The notes under the pieces are model-generated. The model saw only the letters and a list, made by a program, of their open reading frames with translations. It was not told where the DNA came from and ran no database searches. 64,000 bases of DNA from Oceanospirillum maris DSM 6286 (GTDB taxonomy: Bacteria; Pseudomonadota; Gammaproteobacteria; Pseudomonadales; Halomonadaceae): positions 227,944 through 291,943 of the forward strand of contig NZ_AUGW01000007.1 of NCBI RefSeq assembly GCF_000422865.1, given 5' to 3'. The position numbers and the translations under genes are program-made. Of the stretch, positions 29,196-39,110 are shown one piece after another; position 1 is the first letter of the stretch; the number at the start of each line of letters is the position of its first letter.

Positions 29196-29273
29196 AACCG
29201 TTAGCCCAGCCTTATTGTGTCCGAAAATATCATTTAAGCCGGCGCGACAGAACGATCACCAAAAGGATGCGAC

Positions 29274-32200
29274 ATGTCACAACTCCTCCGTATCATTCTT
29301 ATCCACACCCATTTGCCCGGCGTTGTGGAAATACAGATGGATGAACACACCAATATTTGCGGTACCAATGCATCCGGGAAAACAACCTTACAACGTCTTG
29401 TGCCTGTCTTTTATGGCGAGCTGCCTAACCGTGTTGTGCCGAAAACCCGCAAGAAATTTGATGAGTTTTACCTACCCTACAGCAACAGCTATATCGTTTA
29501 CGAATACTGTCGAGACAAAGGCGATATCTGCCAAGCCGTTTTAACAAAAAAAAGTGATGGCGGCCTTGAGTACCGTTTTGTTGGTATTCCCTACGATAGT
29601 GCGCATTACCTTCAAGAGGATGACAACGGTGGCGTTAAAGCTTACAGCTATGGTGACTGGTCCAGTATTATGCGGCATCAGGCGGCGGGGCAGTTCTCCG
29701 CTAAAATTGGTGCTACCAGTGAATACCGCAGTATTATTCAAAATGATGCTGCAGCCCTGCGGGGCAACAACGCTGAGAGCATTAAGCTACGCCGCTTAGC
29801 CGCCACTTTTAGTCTGGTTAGCGGCCATCATAAGTTACGTCATATTGAGAAGCTGGTTAGCGCGGTTCATGCCAAAGAAGGCAAAATGGACACGTTAAAG
29901 GCGATGTTAGCGGCTATTTTCGAGGAAGACGGCGTTACCCTGCCTACCACAAAAGTTAAAAATACCAAGGCCCGGGACTGGATTCTGCAAATGCGCCAGT
30001 CGATGAAGCTGGGTCAATTACAGCAGGATTTTGACCACCTGAAACAGACCGCCCAGCAGTTGGAAGGCGCGGAATCACAACTTGTGGCTCTGCAGCCATT
30101 ATTACAAAACGATGAACAGGCTCAGAAACAGTCTCGGGCAGAAAGTGAAGAGACTCTACATGCCCTGCGTGGTGAGCTACAAAAACTGAAAGATCATTTT
30201 GATGATCAGCAATCAGACCTGAATAGCAGCCTGAGCAAAACAGAGTACGACCTAAAAGAAGCTACAGATCGCCTTGATCAGATGCAGAACCGCTACGATA
30301 GTTACGAAGCGCGAGATATGGCTAAGTTACAGCGGGATAGCGATGCTTTGCCGTTATCACGGGAGAATCTGCAAGAGCTGCAAGAGCAGTATCAACTAAT
30401 GGCTGAACAGCATGGTGATCTGGAGCGTCAGTTAGATCTACGTAAAATTAAGCTCTCAGAGAGCCTTGAGCGCCTAAGCCAGCAGCATAGCGCCAAAGTA
30501 AAACAGCTTCAGTTACAAAAAGACCAAATTCGAGAAGCGCAGGACAACACCTTATCGGCACTGGATCAGCGTTTCCAAGGGCAGTTTCAAGCGCAGCAGC
30601 AGGGTTTCTCTGAGCAGGACGCCGAATACCGCAGCGCAATTGCGGTGCTGGAAAGTGAACTCACTCATTCACCATTAACTGATGCCGAACATCATGAGTT
30701 GCGTACTGCCGAAGCTCGATTAGAGCAGGCTCAAGCCCAAGCCCAGCAACATAGCCGCCAGTTACCGCGGGTGCAACAAGAGCTGCAACAGGCGAGAGAA
30801 CGGCGGGATCAAGCGAATAAAAACCTTGAACAGCAGCGAAAACAAGCAAATCAAGCGGAACAAGCACGGCTGCAACTTCAGCGTCAATTAACCCCAGAGC
30901 ACGGCAGTCTGCGCCACTTTTTACGTCAAAACTATCAAGGCTGGGAACAAAGCCTTGGTAAAGTTTTGGATGAAGCCCTGCTAGAGCGCCAAGACCTACA
31001 GCCCCATTTTAGCGTGTTAACCGATACTCTTTATGGCTTAAAACTAGAGTTGCATAATGTTGACGTGCCAGATTACGCTCAAGATGAAGAGGCGATTCAG
31101 CACCGTATTCAACAGGCAGAACAGCAGTTTGAAGAGGCCAATCGCCAGCGTGCTCATGGGGAAAAAGTACTAAAAGAGCAGCACGAACAGACCGAACTGA
31201 TTCGCGCACAGCTTGAACAAGTGCAATGGCAGAGCACCGAACATGAGAGCAATATCGAATATGCTCGGGATGCCCGTGATCGACTAAAAGCGCAACAGCA
31301 GGAGCTAACGCTACAGCGTCAGGCTAAAACCCGTAGCGAGCTAGCAGAGCGAAAACAGCAGCTTGAAGCCTTAAAAAGCCAGCAGCAGCGTGACCTTCAA
31401 GGCATGAACGATGATCATCAAGCCCAGCGCATAGAGCTAAAGTCAGGGTGGCAATCGGAGCTACAAGCCATCGATGATCAAATTAGCGAACTGGAACATC
31501 AGCTTGCCCGTAAGCGGGATGAAAGCAAAGCCCAGCTAAAAGAATTACAACAGGCTTTTGATGAAGAATTAACCGCAAAGGGGATCGACCCTAAACGCCT
31601 GAGTGGCCTGAAACAACGCCAGCAGCAGCTTAGAAATGAGATTAAAGCCGTTGAAGATCGCCAAGATGAGCTAACAGGTTGGCAAAACTTTATGCAACTG
31701 GACTGGCAGCAGCGCCGCCCAGAGCTATTGGCACAGGAAACGCGGTTAAAACAGCGGCAGCGGGAACTGACACAAAAGCTGGCGCAGCTTAAAGATGACT
31801 TTACCCGAAACCGCAAAGCCCTGGATGAGCGCAAGGGCCAGCAGCAAGAACAGATCCAAAAAGCGGATGGATTGCTCAGCCAATTGCGACCTATTATTGC
31901 CAAACTGAATGAGCTAAGCCTTATCGGAGAGCCTTTTGTTGAACCTTTTGCAGAGCCCTTCACCCAGCCACTTGAATCAGCAGATCTTGCGGAGCGCTTG
32001 TCTCGGGCGAATGAAGCTCTTGATCAGCGCAGTAAACTGGATAGCGAATTAAGCCGCCGTCTTGATCTTTTTGAGGCGTTATTGAGCAAAGATGCCGGTA
32101 AAGAGTTTCTGGATCGGCTGGAACATGAAAAAAGTAAGTTGCCAGACTTTGCCAGTAAGCGCGAGCAACTGCCTATTTTGGCTGACCTACTGCATATCCT

Positions 32201-33038
32201 AAAAGATCAGCAGCAACAGCTATTAGAAATGGGTGAAAACATTGGCGGTGACCTGAAAAAGTTCTTCGCCGTGTTTAGCGATATTAATCGCCGTATTGCC
32301 CTACAAAGTCGGCGTTTAAGTGAGGCCGTCGCCGATGATCTTATACTGGAAGGCATCAGCCGGTCAGAAGTTCGCATATTATCGACCATTGACGAGCTTG
32401 GTTTTTGGCGACCACTTAAGCGCTTTGCCAAGCGGTTTGATGAATGGCAGCGCTCTGGAAAATCACTACCGACAGACGGGTATCTTAATGCTCTAGCGGA
32501 TGTGGTTGAGTTGTTACGCTCCGATGAGCAATACACTATGGAGTCGCTGCTGCGTCTGGAGTTGCACCTGAGTGAAGGTGGTTCTGATCTGGTGATTAAA
32601 AACGACCGCCAGTTACTCGAATCCTCCAGCCACGGCATGGCCTATCTTATTTTGTGCAAGTATCTGCTGGCCTTTACCCGTTTGCTTAGAGGCGAAAGCG
32701 ATGTAACGCTGCACTGGCCGATTGATGAAATTGGCACCTTGGCCTACCACAATGTCGAAAAGCTGTTCCAAGCCTGTAGCAGCAATCGTATTGTGATTGT
32801 TGGTGCGTTTCCAAACCCAGAATCCGACGTGTTAATGCTATTCCAGCATCGCTATCTGATTGAGCCAAACCAACAAGATCCCAGCAAACGACAACTTAAA
32901 CGTATTCAGCCAAAAATTAGTCGCCTAGCCGAACGGTTGGCTGCCAAGCATTCCGATGCTGAAGCCAGCTTATCCGCTAGCCCATCATCAACAGCTGACC
33001 CATCATCAACGACCTTGCCGCAGGAGCCACGCAGATGA
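29274..33038 (+). CDS. Wadjet/Mks-type SMC ATPase (JetC/MksB-like)
   Basis: A 1254-residue SMC-like ATPase, the motor of a condensin-like complex that in Wadjet systems extrudes and marks circular plasmid DNA. The N-terminal Walker A is GTNASGKT (residues 30-37). The centre (about 240-1000) is a Gln/Glu-rich coiled coil interrupted by a hinge-like stretch around 540-610. The C-terminal head has a degenerate signature SSSHGM (about 1117-1122) and Walker B WPIDEIG with D1151-E1152. The start has an AAGGATG site. Its stop overlaps the next gene by 4 bases. The SMC gene is first here, whereas classic jetABCD and mksFEB orders place it third. Ser/Pro/Thr-rich C-terminal tail. Confidence 0.85.
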   Translation: MSQLLRIILIHTHLPGVVEIQMDEHTNICGTNASGKTTLQRLVPVFYGELPNRVVPKTRKKFDEFYLPYSNSYIVYEYCRDKGDICQAVLTKKSDGGLEYRFVGIPYDSAHYLQEDDNGGVKAYSYGDWSSIMRHQAAGQFSAKIGATSEYRSIIQNDAAALRGNNAESIKLRRLAATFSLVSGHHKLRHIEKLVSAVHAKEGKMDTLKAMLAAIFEEDGVTLPTTKVKNTKARDWILQMRQSMKLGQLQQDFDHLKQTAQQLEGAESQLVALQPLLQNDEQAQKQSRAESEETLHALRGELQKLKDHFDDQQSDLNSSLSKTEYDLKEATDRLDQMQNRYDSYEARDMAKLQRDSDALPLSRENLQELQEQYQLMAEQHGDLERQLDLRKIKLSESLERLSQQHSAKVKQLQLQKDQIREAQDNTLSALDQRFQGQFQAQQQGFSEQDAEYRSAIAVLESELTHSPLTDAEHHELRTAEARLEQAQAQAQQHSRQLPRVQQELQQARERRDQANKNLEQQRKQANQAEQARLQLQRQLTPEHGSLRHFLRQNYQGWEQSLGKVLDEALLERQDLQPHFSVLTDTLYGLKLELHNVDVPDYAQDEEAIQHRIQQAEQQFEEANRQRAHGEKVLKEQHEQTELIRAQLEQVQWQSTEHESNIEYARDARDRLKAQQQELTLQRQAKTRSELAERKQQLEALKSQQQRDLQGMNDDHQAQRIELKSGWQSELQAIDDQISELEHQLARKRDESKAQLKELQQAFDEELTAKGIDPKRLSGLKQRQQQLRNEIKAVEDRQDELTGWQNFMQLDWQQRRPELLAQETRLKQRQRELTQKLAQLKDDFTRNRKALDERKGQQQEQIQKADGLLSQLRPIIAKLNELSLIGEPFVEPFAEPFTQPLESADLAERLSRANEALDQRSKLDSELSRRLDLFEALLSKDAGKEFLDRLEHEKSKLPDFASKREQLPILADLLHILKDQQQQLLEMGENIGGDLKKFFAVFSDINRRIALQSRRLSEAVADDLILEGISRSEVRILSTIDELGFWRPLKRFAKRFDEWQRSGKSLPTDGYLNALADVVELLRSDEQYTMESLLRLELHLSEGGSDLVIKNDRQLLESSSHGMAYLILCKYLLAFTRLLRGESDVTLHWPIDEIGTLAYHNVEKLFQACSSNRIVIVGAFPNPESDVLMLFQHRYLIEPNQQDPSKRQLKRIQPKISRLAERLAAKHSDAEASLSASPSSTADPSSTTLPQEPRR

Positions 33039-33655
33039 TTGAACACGGCCCTTTACTCGAACGTCTATTAGCCGGTGACTTTATCTGTGAGATCAGTGAT
33101 AGCGATGGGTTTCGTCACCTAAATAATGAACAAACACAGTTGGCAATTAACCATTATTTACGCCCGCTTAATCGCCGGATCGTTAGCAATGATGAGCGTA
33201 GTGTGTATTTTCTGGCCTACCACGAGCTAACCCCAGACGCGCGGGAGCACCTTAGTAGCCAGTTTGCTTTAACGGTACAGTCACTACTACCCGTACTAGA
33301 ATGGTTGCAGCTAATACAGGAAACCCTAGGCCGTGATAGCGCTTTGACCGCAGGGGATACCATCAAGCTGCAAGAATTTGTACTGCGTACAGAAGATAAC
33401 CAAAGCTTACGCCAACGCCTTAATACACTGGCAACCGATCGTTTTTTTAACAGCCAAAGTGAAGCGCTGGATCAACAGGTAAAACTGATTTTCCGTCGTC
33501 TTAAAGAGCATGGCTACTTGCGACAACCCCACGGTGATCGTCAATATTATATTGTTACCGGAAAAATCGATTATCTATTGGATATTATTCGCTTTATTCG
33601 AGATGAAGAACACCTTCCCGTGGATGATGCACCGGCCCAAGAGAGCCTGATCTAA
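33035..33655 (+). CDS. MksE/JetB-like condensin accessory subunit
   Basis: A 206-residue protein resembling MksE, the winged-helix KITE-type partner of Mks/Wadjet condensins. The start (LLERLLAGDFICEISDSDGF) and the C-terminal winged helix (LIFRRLKEHGYLRQPHGDRQYYIVTGKIDYLLDIIRFI) fit the family, although I cannot run a profile. The ATG overlaps the end of the SMC gene (ATGA), and its stop overlaps the next start, so the genes are translationally coupled. It should bridge the kleisin subunit and the SMC heads. Confidence 0.78.
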   Translation: MIEHGPLLERLLAGDFICEISDSDGFRHLNNEQTQLAINHYLRPLNRRIVSNDERSVYFLAYHELTPDAREHLSSQFALTVQSLLPVLEWLQLIQETLGRDSALTAGDTIKLQEFVLRTEDNQSLRQRLNTLATDRFFNSQSEALDQQVKLIFRRLKEHGYLRQPHGDRQYYIVTGKIDYLLDIIRFIRDEEHLPVDDAPAQESLI

Positions 33656-34893
33656 TGGCGGCATCAAAGACAGCACTAACCTCTAATCTCTTTGCCATTG
33701 GCGCTGATCGACTCGCCCTACTGGGCAAGCATCATAAGGCTCTGATGCAGGGTTATCTTGATGGATATATTGATGAAAGCGCCCTTGGCGATAGCGTCTT
33801 AAAAAAACTGATGGCCGCCCGTATTCTTTGGCGACCGGATGAACAGCAACCGCTGATGCTGCGCCCCTTAGTGAGTGAGCTAATCGCCAGTATGGTGGCG
33901 GATGAAAACCGCCGACAGGTTAACGCCGATGTGGCAGAAAAGCTGGAACAGATCCATAACCGCGTACAAGCCTATAAAGAAGCGCAGCACAAGGGCGATT
34001 ACAGCATTGCCGAGACCCAGCTACAGCGCCTGACCGAACAAGTTCACGATATGAGCGGTCAGTTTGAAGAAGCAATCGACAGTCTTTGGAATCGCCTAAA
34101 TAGTGATTTTGGTTTTGTCCGCAGCCTAAACGATAAAATCCGAGAGAATGAGCGCGCCCAGCAACAGCTGCGTCGCCTTCTAGATGGCCTAGAGCTTATC
34201 GACTTTAACACCCTGATAGAGCTGTCTGAAGGCAACAGTCATCTACGCAAACTGCTCGTTAGCCAACTGCAAAGCCAGCTTAGCTCCCATCACAGTAGTT
34301 TGTTAGAAGTACAGAAGCGCCTGATTGGGCTTTTGGCCAAATTTCGCCAGCAGCAATCACGATCATTATTAATTAATAACATGGTGGCCTATCTTCGTCA
34401 GCATCCCGCTTACCACCCTGCAGACTATCCCAATCGTGTGCAGGTTCCGGTACTGTTTAATCAAGCGGCTCATTTACAGCCTAAAGGCAGTATTGCCCTA
34501 GACCGCACCCATGAACGGCAAACCCTAGCGGAGCTGGTACACCATTTACCAAAGTCCGCTTCACTCAACCTGCCGGAACAGCACAGCGCCAACTTTGCCG
34601 AGCTATTTGTTAATGAAGAGATTGCCGCTCGTCAGCAAGCCTTAAAACAGGATGTGGAAAACTTTTATTTGCATGTTGTGGATAACAGCGCCCCCGTTAG
34701 CGCCCTAGGTTATCTAGAACAACAAGCCCTAACGTGGGATGGAGAAATCTGGCTGTATCAAATTATGGCAGACTACCAAGCACTACCCCGACATGAACAA
34801 AACATGTTCCGCCTGCGTAATGAAGAGAAACCCGTATCAGCGGCTAACCAACTGATGCTGATTCACGATATTTATATACAGCTACGGGCTTGA
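33655..34893 (+). CDS. MksF/JetA-like kleisin subunit
   Basis: A 412-residue protein in the place expected of the kleisin. Residues 1-85 are helical and winged-helix-like (LLGKHHKALMQGYLDGYIDESALGDSVLKKLMAARIL). A long helical bundle or coiled coil follows (about 90-240), and the C-terminal third holds a second folded segment ending in QLMLIHDIYIQL. It has no enzymatic motif. The TAATG junction with the preceding gene gives a 1-base overlap. Assignment rests on size, helical architecture and operon position, not a motif. Confidence 0.72.
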   Translation: MAASKTALTSNLFAIGADRLALLGKHHKALMQGYLDGYIDESALGDSVLKKLMAARILWRPDEQQPLMLRPLVSELIASMVADENRRQVNADVAEKLEQIHNRVQAYKEAQHKGDYSIAETQLQRLTEQVHDMSGQFEEAIDSLWNRLNSDFGFVRSLNDKIRENERAQQQLRRLLDGLELIDFNTLIELSEGNSHLRKLLVSQLQSQLSSHHSSLLEVQKRLIGLLAKFRQQQSRSLLINNMVAYLRQHPAYHPADYPNRVQVPVLFNQAAHLQPKGSIALDRTHERQTLAELVHHLPKSASLNLPEQHSANFAELFVNEEIAARQQALKQDVENFYLHVVDNSAPVSALGYLEQQALTWDGEIWLYQIMADYQALPRHEQNMFRLRNEEKPVSAANQLMLIHDIYIQLRA

Positions 34894-34906
34894 TTTGGAG
34901 CGAATA

Positions 34907-35839
34907 ATGATTGGCTTTGATCCACTTAGCGGCCAAGCTCGACATTGGCTAAGAACCAAAGATGCAAAGCAGCAACCCGAGGGAGTATGGGTTAAAACAA
35001 AAGTTAAAAGCGCCCAAGAAGTTCTGCGGTGGTGTATCGCTCTAGATCTTATTGCGAGTAATAGCTTGAACCTACCTGAATTTTTACTAACCAAAGATTT
35101 GCTAGATACCATTGCTCAAAAACAGATCGAGCTAAAGCAACTCTGTTTCCGACAAACGTTAAAAACCAGTTCCCGTACTGAGCAGGCTCAGTTCAGCGAC
35201 CAAGAAGATAAGCAGCAAGGTATTAAACCTAGGGAAAATCGTATACTTGTACGATTACATCAGCAGCAAGAAATTGCACTCGGTACTTCAGTTGAAGTAG
35301 TTGATATTGAGTGGCAACAGCTAGACTTTAGCCGTTTTAGTCGTTTAATTGTAGTAGAAAACCTTGACTGTTTTTATGAGCTAGAGAGCTTTCAGAAGGA
35401 GGGGCTTCTTGCTGGTCTTTCCTCGACAGATCTAGTTATTTATCGTGGTGATAGCCTCTATACGCAAGGCTCTACAGCCTTAAAAAAAGCCTGGTTGAGC
35501 TCAAGTCATTACGACGACATCGATGATTACAGTATTAAACCGATTATTTACTTTGGCGACTTTGACCCTAAAGGAGTCAGTATTGCTCTATTTGAGGGGT
35601 ATCAGGGAATTGCATTACCTTCATTATCTACCCTTTCCATCCACGCATCCCCTGGGATGAGCCCTGAGAAACAACAAGATTTTTTACCAAGAATAGAGGC
35701 GCTTGCAGCATCAAAAAATAACACTTTAACGCCAGAGCTAGGCGCTTATTTAAAGATTTTATTGCAGCATAAAGGGCTAAGGCAACAGCGGATGCGAGGC
35801 ATGGTAATCGAGAATATACAAACCCGAACTCGCCTCTAG
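34907..35839 (+). CDS. JetD-like Toprim nuclease subunit (DUF2220), short form
   Basis: The likely DNA-cleaving subunit of the Wadjet-type complex. JetD proteins carry a topoisomerase VI-like Toprim fold. Here the acidic residues are visible as E151 in LIVVENLD and D218-x-D220 in YFGDFDPKG, followed by a Toprim-like strand pattern. The C-terminus GLRQQRM matches the Gln/Glu-rich end of the DUF2220 family. At 310 residues it is clearly shorter than typical JetD (near 400), with the loss in the N-terminal DUF3322-like part. ATG 34907 has a TTGGAG site; an in-frame TTG at 34895 is part of that site. It lies 13 bases after the kleisin gene. Confidence 0.78.
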   Translation: MIGFDPLSGQARHWLRTKDAKQQPEGVWVKTKVKSAQEVLRWCIALDLIASNSLNLPEFLLTKDLLDTIAQKQIELKQLCFRQTLKTSSRTEQAQFSDQEDKQQGIKPRENRILVRLHQQQEIALGTSVEVVDIEWQQLDFSRFSRLIVVENLDCFYELESFQKEGLLAGLSSTDLVIYRGDSLYTQGSTALKKAWLSSSHYDDIDDYSIKPIIYFGDFDPKGVSIALFEGYQGIALPSLSTLSIHASPGMSPEKQQDFLPRIEALAASKNNTLTPELGAYLKILLQHKGLRQQRMRGMVIENIQTRTRL

Positions 35840-35948
35840 CTATTTTAAAAACAGGCTTCTATAGTTTCCCATTTAAGAAATTTTTACCTGATGTGCCAGA
35901 GTAGATGATATTTATCTACCGATTGTGTGATGGGTTTGAAACAGGATC

Positions 35949-35977
35949 AGGGCTGAAAGATTTCAGCCTTTGTTTTT
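35949..35977 (+). terminator. Terminator after the Wadjet-like operon
   Basis: GGCTGAA (35951-35957) pairs with TTCAGCC (35962-35968), followed by TTTGTTTTT. Confidence 0.75.
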
Positions 35978-36071
35978 ATTCTGCGCATTTAGGTACAGGG
36001 TCGGTAAAAGACTTTGAAGCCTTGGGCGAGTAAGATGCTGAATAATACTTTTCAAGGGAGATGAATCGGTT

Positions 36072-37655
36072 ATGCAGCAATCAGGCCTTTATGAACAACT
36101 TATTACTCAACTGATAGCCTCTTAAATTGATCGTGACTCTTTTTATGTGGGGGAGCGCGAACTTGAACAGGCGGATGCGGCGGTTTGGCTTTCTCGGTTT
36201 TTAAGCCGCGTACTGGAATATGTGGTTAATGCTGTTCCGGATAAAGATGACCGATTGCAGAAACAGATTGAGCTTTCTAACCAGTTGCTTTACTGGCTAA
36301 AGGATAAGCTGAAAGACGACACCTTCTTTGAAGACAACCTGCTGGATACACAGGGCAAAATCCTAACGGCCTTGTATGAGTCTGCTTGGCTTAACTGCCA
36401 CTCCAGAGCGGTATGATGGTTCAGACATTTTGGTAGACTTTTGTGATGTGATTGCTGCCGAGATTCATTTGCCCGAGGCGATTAGCCGTCGTCATCTTTG
36501 TCCGTTTCAGTATTTTGGTATTGATGATGAAACCGATCTAAGAAACATCAGTTGGAGTCGTGGACGCTATGACATTTCACAGCTGACGAATCTTTATATC
36601 CACAATCAGGCGCGGGTAAATAAAATCGTGCAAAGCTTACGGGAGATTGTGACCGATATTTTGGATATGAAAGCGTTGGCATTTTGTGTCAGCCGTGAGC
36701 ACGCTGACTTTATGTGTAAGCAGTTTTGCTGAAAGGCATTCCTAGTGACCTATTAACCAGCGATAACAGCGCTGAACGGCAGCAAAAGCAACAAGCGATT
36801 CGTTCCGGTGAGATCAAGGTGTTGTTTGTGGTTGATATCTTCAATGGAGGGGGTGGATATCCCAGAAGTGGATACTCTGCTGTTCCTGAGACCGACGGAA
36901 AGTTTGACTATATTTTTGCAGCAGCTGGGTCGTGGATTACGTCTTGCCGATGACAAAGAGTGCTGCACCATTCTGGACTTTGTTGGTAATTCGCGCCCTG
37001 AATATGATTTTTCCCATAAATTTAGAGCCCTTGTGGGTAAAACTAATAAAGCGATCAGCAAAGAAATTGAAGAGGGTTTCCCGCACACCCCTCCGGGCTG
37101 TCGAGTCGAGCTGTCTAAGCGCACGCAAGAAATGGTGTTGCGCAATATCCGCCAAGCCAGCCTGACGCTAAAGCGACTTATCAGCATGATTCGCCAGTTC
37201 CAGCATGATGCAGACCTACCGCTGACCTTAGCCAATTTTCTGAAGATGAATCCGCATATTGAACTGGAAGAGCTCTATATTTTATAGAAGAGCAGAATAT
37301 TGAACTGATGTTTGTCACACTCAATAAAAATGAAAAGCAGTTTTCGCCTACAACCATGTATCACGATTATGCGATCAGCGAAGATCTTTTCCATTGGCAA
37401 TCGCAAAATGCTGCAAGGACAGATCTTGGTGTTGGCCTGAGTTATATTGAACATCGTGAAACCGGAAAGCGCTTGTTTCTGTTTGTCCGAGAGCAGCCAA
37501 GGGATGAGTATGGACGCACAATGGGTTTTGTGAACTACGGTGAAATTGATTACGTCAGCTATACCGGCAGTCAGCCCATGAATATCACGTGGCGACTACG
37601 AGAGCCGATGCCAAGCTTTATGTGGAAGCAGGCAGCGAAATTAGCGGTGGGTTAA
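36072..37655 (+). pseudogene. Decayed DEAD/DEAH helicase with C-terminal DUF3427
   Basis: Fragments of one SF2 helicase in a single order but three frames. The start MQQSGLYEQLITQLIAS runs into a TAA at 36123-36125 and resumes in the same frame to about 36395. A deletion then removes the phospholipase-D-like region and helicase motifs I and II: the next fragment begins at motif III, LLGLTATPERYDGSDI (from 36376). Frameshifts follow near 36726 and near 36840. Motifs V/VI survive as EGVDIPEVDTLLF and QQLGRGLRLADD. A TAG ends the frame at 37287, and the DUF3427 end persists at 37308-37655 (YVSYTGSQPMNITWRL). Intact relatives are often found in defence islands. Confidence 0.85.
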
Positions 37656-37678
37656 AGGAGCCATTTGGCTCCTTTTTT
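37654..37678 (+). terminator. Terminator after the helicase pseudogene
   Basis: AAAGGAGCC (37654-37662), loop ATTT, GGCTCC and T6 (37667-37678). It overlaps the last stop codon of the helicase remnant. Confidence 0.9.
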
Positions 37679-37919
37679 AATTCGGTTTTCAGATTACTCA
37701 ATCGCTTATCGAGACGAAAGCGTTCAAAAATGTCTGCTTTCTTAGCCGTATAAGAAAATAGCGATATAGCTGGGTATGCTGATGATTCTGCATTATCCTT
37801 CAGTTTCCAGTTTAGACGTTCAGTGTAAGAATAGGTTATATAATATAAGTATTTTCGATTTAAGACGCATAATATCTTGTATCAACAGTATTTTTTGGTT
37901 TCTAGCTTAGGGAAAATTG

Positions 37920-37963
37920 ATGAAAATAAAGCTGTTACACTTACTACTGGCATTAGGTGGAGT
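37920..37963 (+). pseudogene. Start of a small secreted-protein gene cut by the IS element
   Basis: ATG at 37920 opens a frame whose first 14 residues (MKIKLLHLLLALGG) look like the start of a signal peptide. The frame meets the left end of the IS3-family element at 37964. No matching continuation is evident after the right end at 39149, so the original product cannot be identified. The 240 bases upstream are AT-rich and otherwise hold nothing I recognise. Confidence 0.4.
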
Positions 37964-38035
37964 TGTAATCCCCCCCCAAAAGTAGCAGTGCCCAAAAGTA
38001 GAATTTTCTCGTAACCTATACGCAGGAGATTCTGC

Positions 38036-38302
38036 ATGAAAAAGTCACGTTATACCGATAGCCAGATTATGGCGATTTTGAAACAAGCCGAAGCTGGAAC
38101 ACCTATTCCTGAGCTTTGTCGTGAGCACGGCATGAGTTCCGCCTCCTTTTATAAATGACGGGCAAAATATGGCGGGATGGATGCTTCTTTGATGGCTCGC
38201 ATGAAGGAGCTGGAAGAGGAAAATCGCCGCTTAAAGAAAATGTACGCTGAGGAACGACTCAAGGCTGAGATCGTCCAAGAAGCTTTGCAAAAAAAGTGGT
38301 AA
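38036..38302 (+). pseudogene. IS3-family transposase orfA with nonsense mutation
   Basis: An 88-codon orfA starting MKKSRYTDSQIMAILKQAEAG, a helix-turn-helix protein typical of IS3-family elements, with a leucine-zipper-like end (KELEEENRRLKKMYAEERLK). Codon 41 is TGA (38156-38158) where family members have TGG (Trp of FYKWRAKYGG). This single G-to-A change inactivates it. An AGGAG site precedes the ATG. Confidence 0.85.
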
Positions 38303-39110
38303 AGCCGTCTCGTCGTAAGGAGATGGCGCAGCAAGTCGTCGCAACATAAGGTGTCAGCATCAGGCTGGCCTGCCATGCCTTTGGTATCAGCGAAACCTGT
38401 TATCGTTATCAGCCGAGACTTCATTCTGAGAATGAGGAGATCGCCAGCTGGCTGATCCAGCTGACAAAAGATGAATCGGACTGGGGCTTTGGCCTCTGTT
38501 TTGACTATCTCCGCAATGAGAAGGGGTTTTCCTGGAATCACAAACGTGTTATCGGATTTATTGCGAACTCGCGTTAAACCTCAGGATACGGCCACGCAAG
38601 CGATTAAACCGACATAAGCCAGAACCGCTGAAACAACCTTTGCGACAGAACCAAGTATGGTCGATGGACTTTATGCGTGATCAACTATCAGACGGGCGCA
38701 CATACCGCCTCTTCAACGTACTGGATGACTTTCGGCGTGAAGGCTTAACGATTGAGGCGGGCTTTTCGTTACCCACGATAAGAGTGATCAGGACTCTGAG
38801 CCAGCTCATCGAGTGGCGAGGTAAGCCAAGTGTTATCCGCTGCGATAATGGCCCTGAGTTCATCAGCGGTGAGTTTACGGAGTTGGCACGTAAGCACTCA
38901 ATCCGTATTGAGTATATTCAGCCAGGAAAGCCTCAGCAGAATGCTTATATCGAGCGTTTTAACAGGACAGCGCGATACAGCTGGGTCAGTAAACACCTGT
39001 TCGAGACTCTGGAAGAAGTTCAGGATTATGCAACACGCTGGCTTTGGTTTTACAATCATGAGGGTTCCCACAAAGCCAATGGTGGCAGGCCACCCATGAA
39101 GGCGGCTTAA
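38300..39110 (+). pseudogene. IS3-family transposase orfB with stop and frameshift
   Basis: An rve-type integrase catalytic protein in two frames. The first part (KPSRRKEMAQQVVAT) hits TAA at 38347-38349, continues in frame to about NHKRV near 38550, then loses one base. The second part ([20 protein letters not shown] and onward) runs to 39110. The DDE residues are all present: WSMDFM (D), [10 protein letters not shown] (D) and NAYIERFNR (E). The catalytic core is therefore recognisable, but no full protein can be made. Confidence 0.85.

Noticed and set aside
31499..31963. 154-residue minus-strand frame inside the SMC gene
   Set aside because: It is a Ser/Arg/Cys-rich shadow of the Gln/Glu-rich coiled coil on the other strand.
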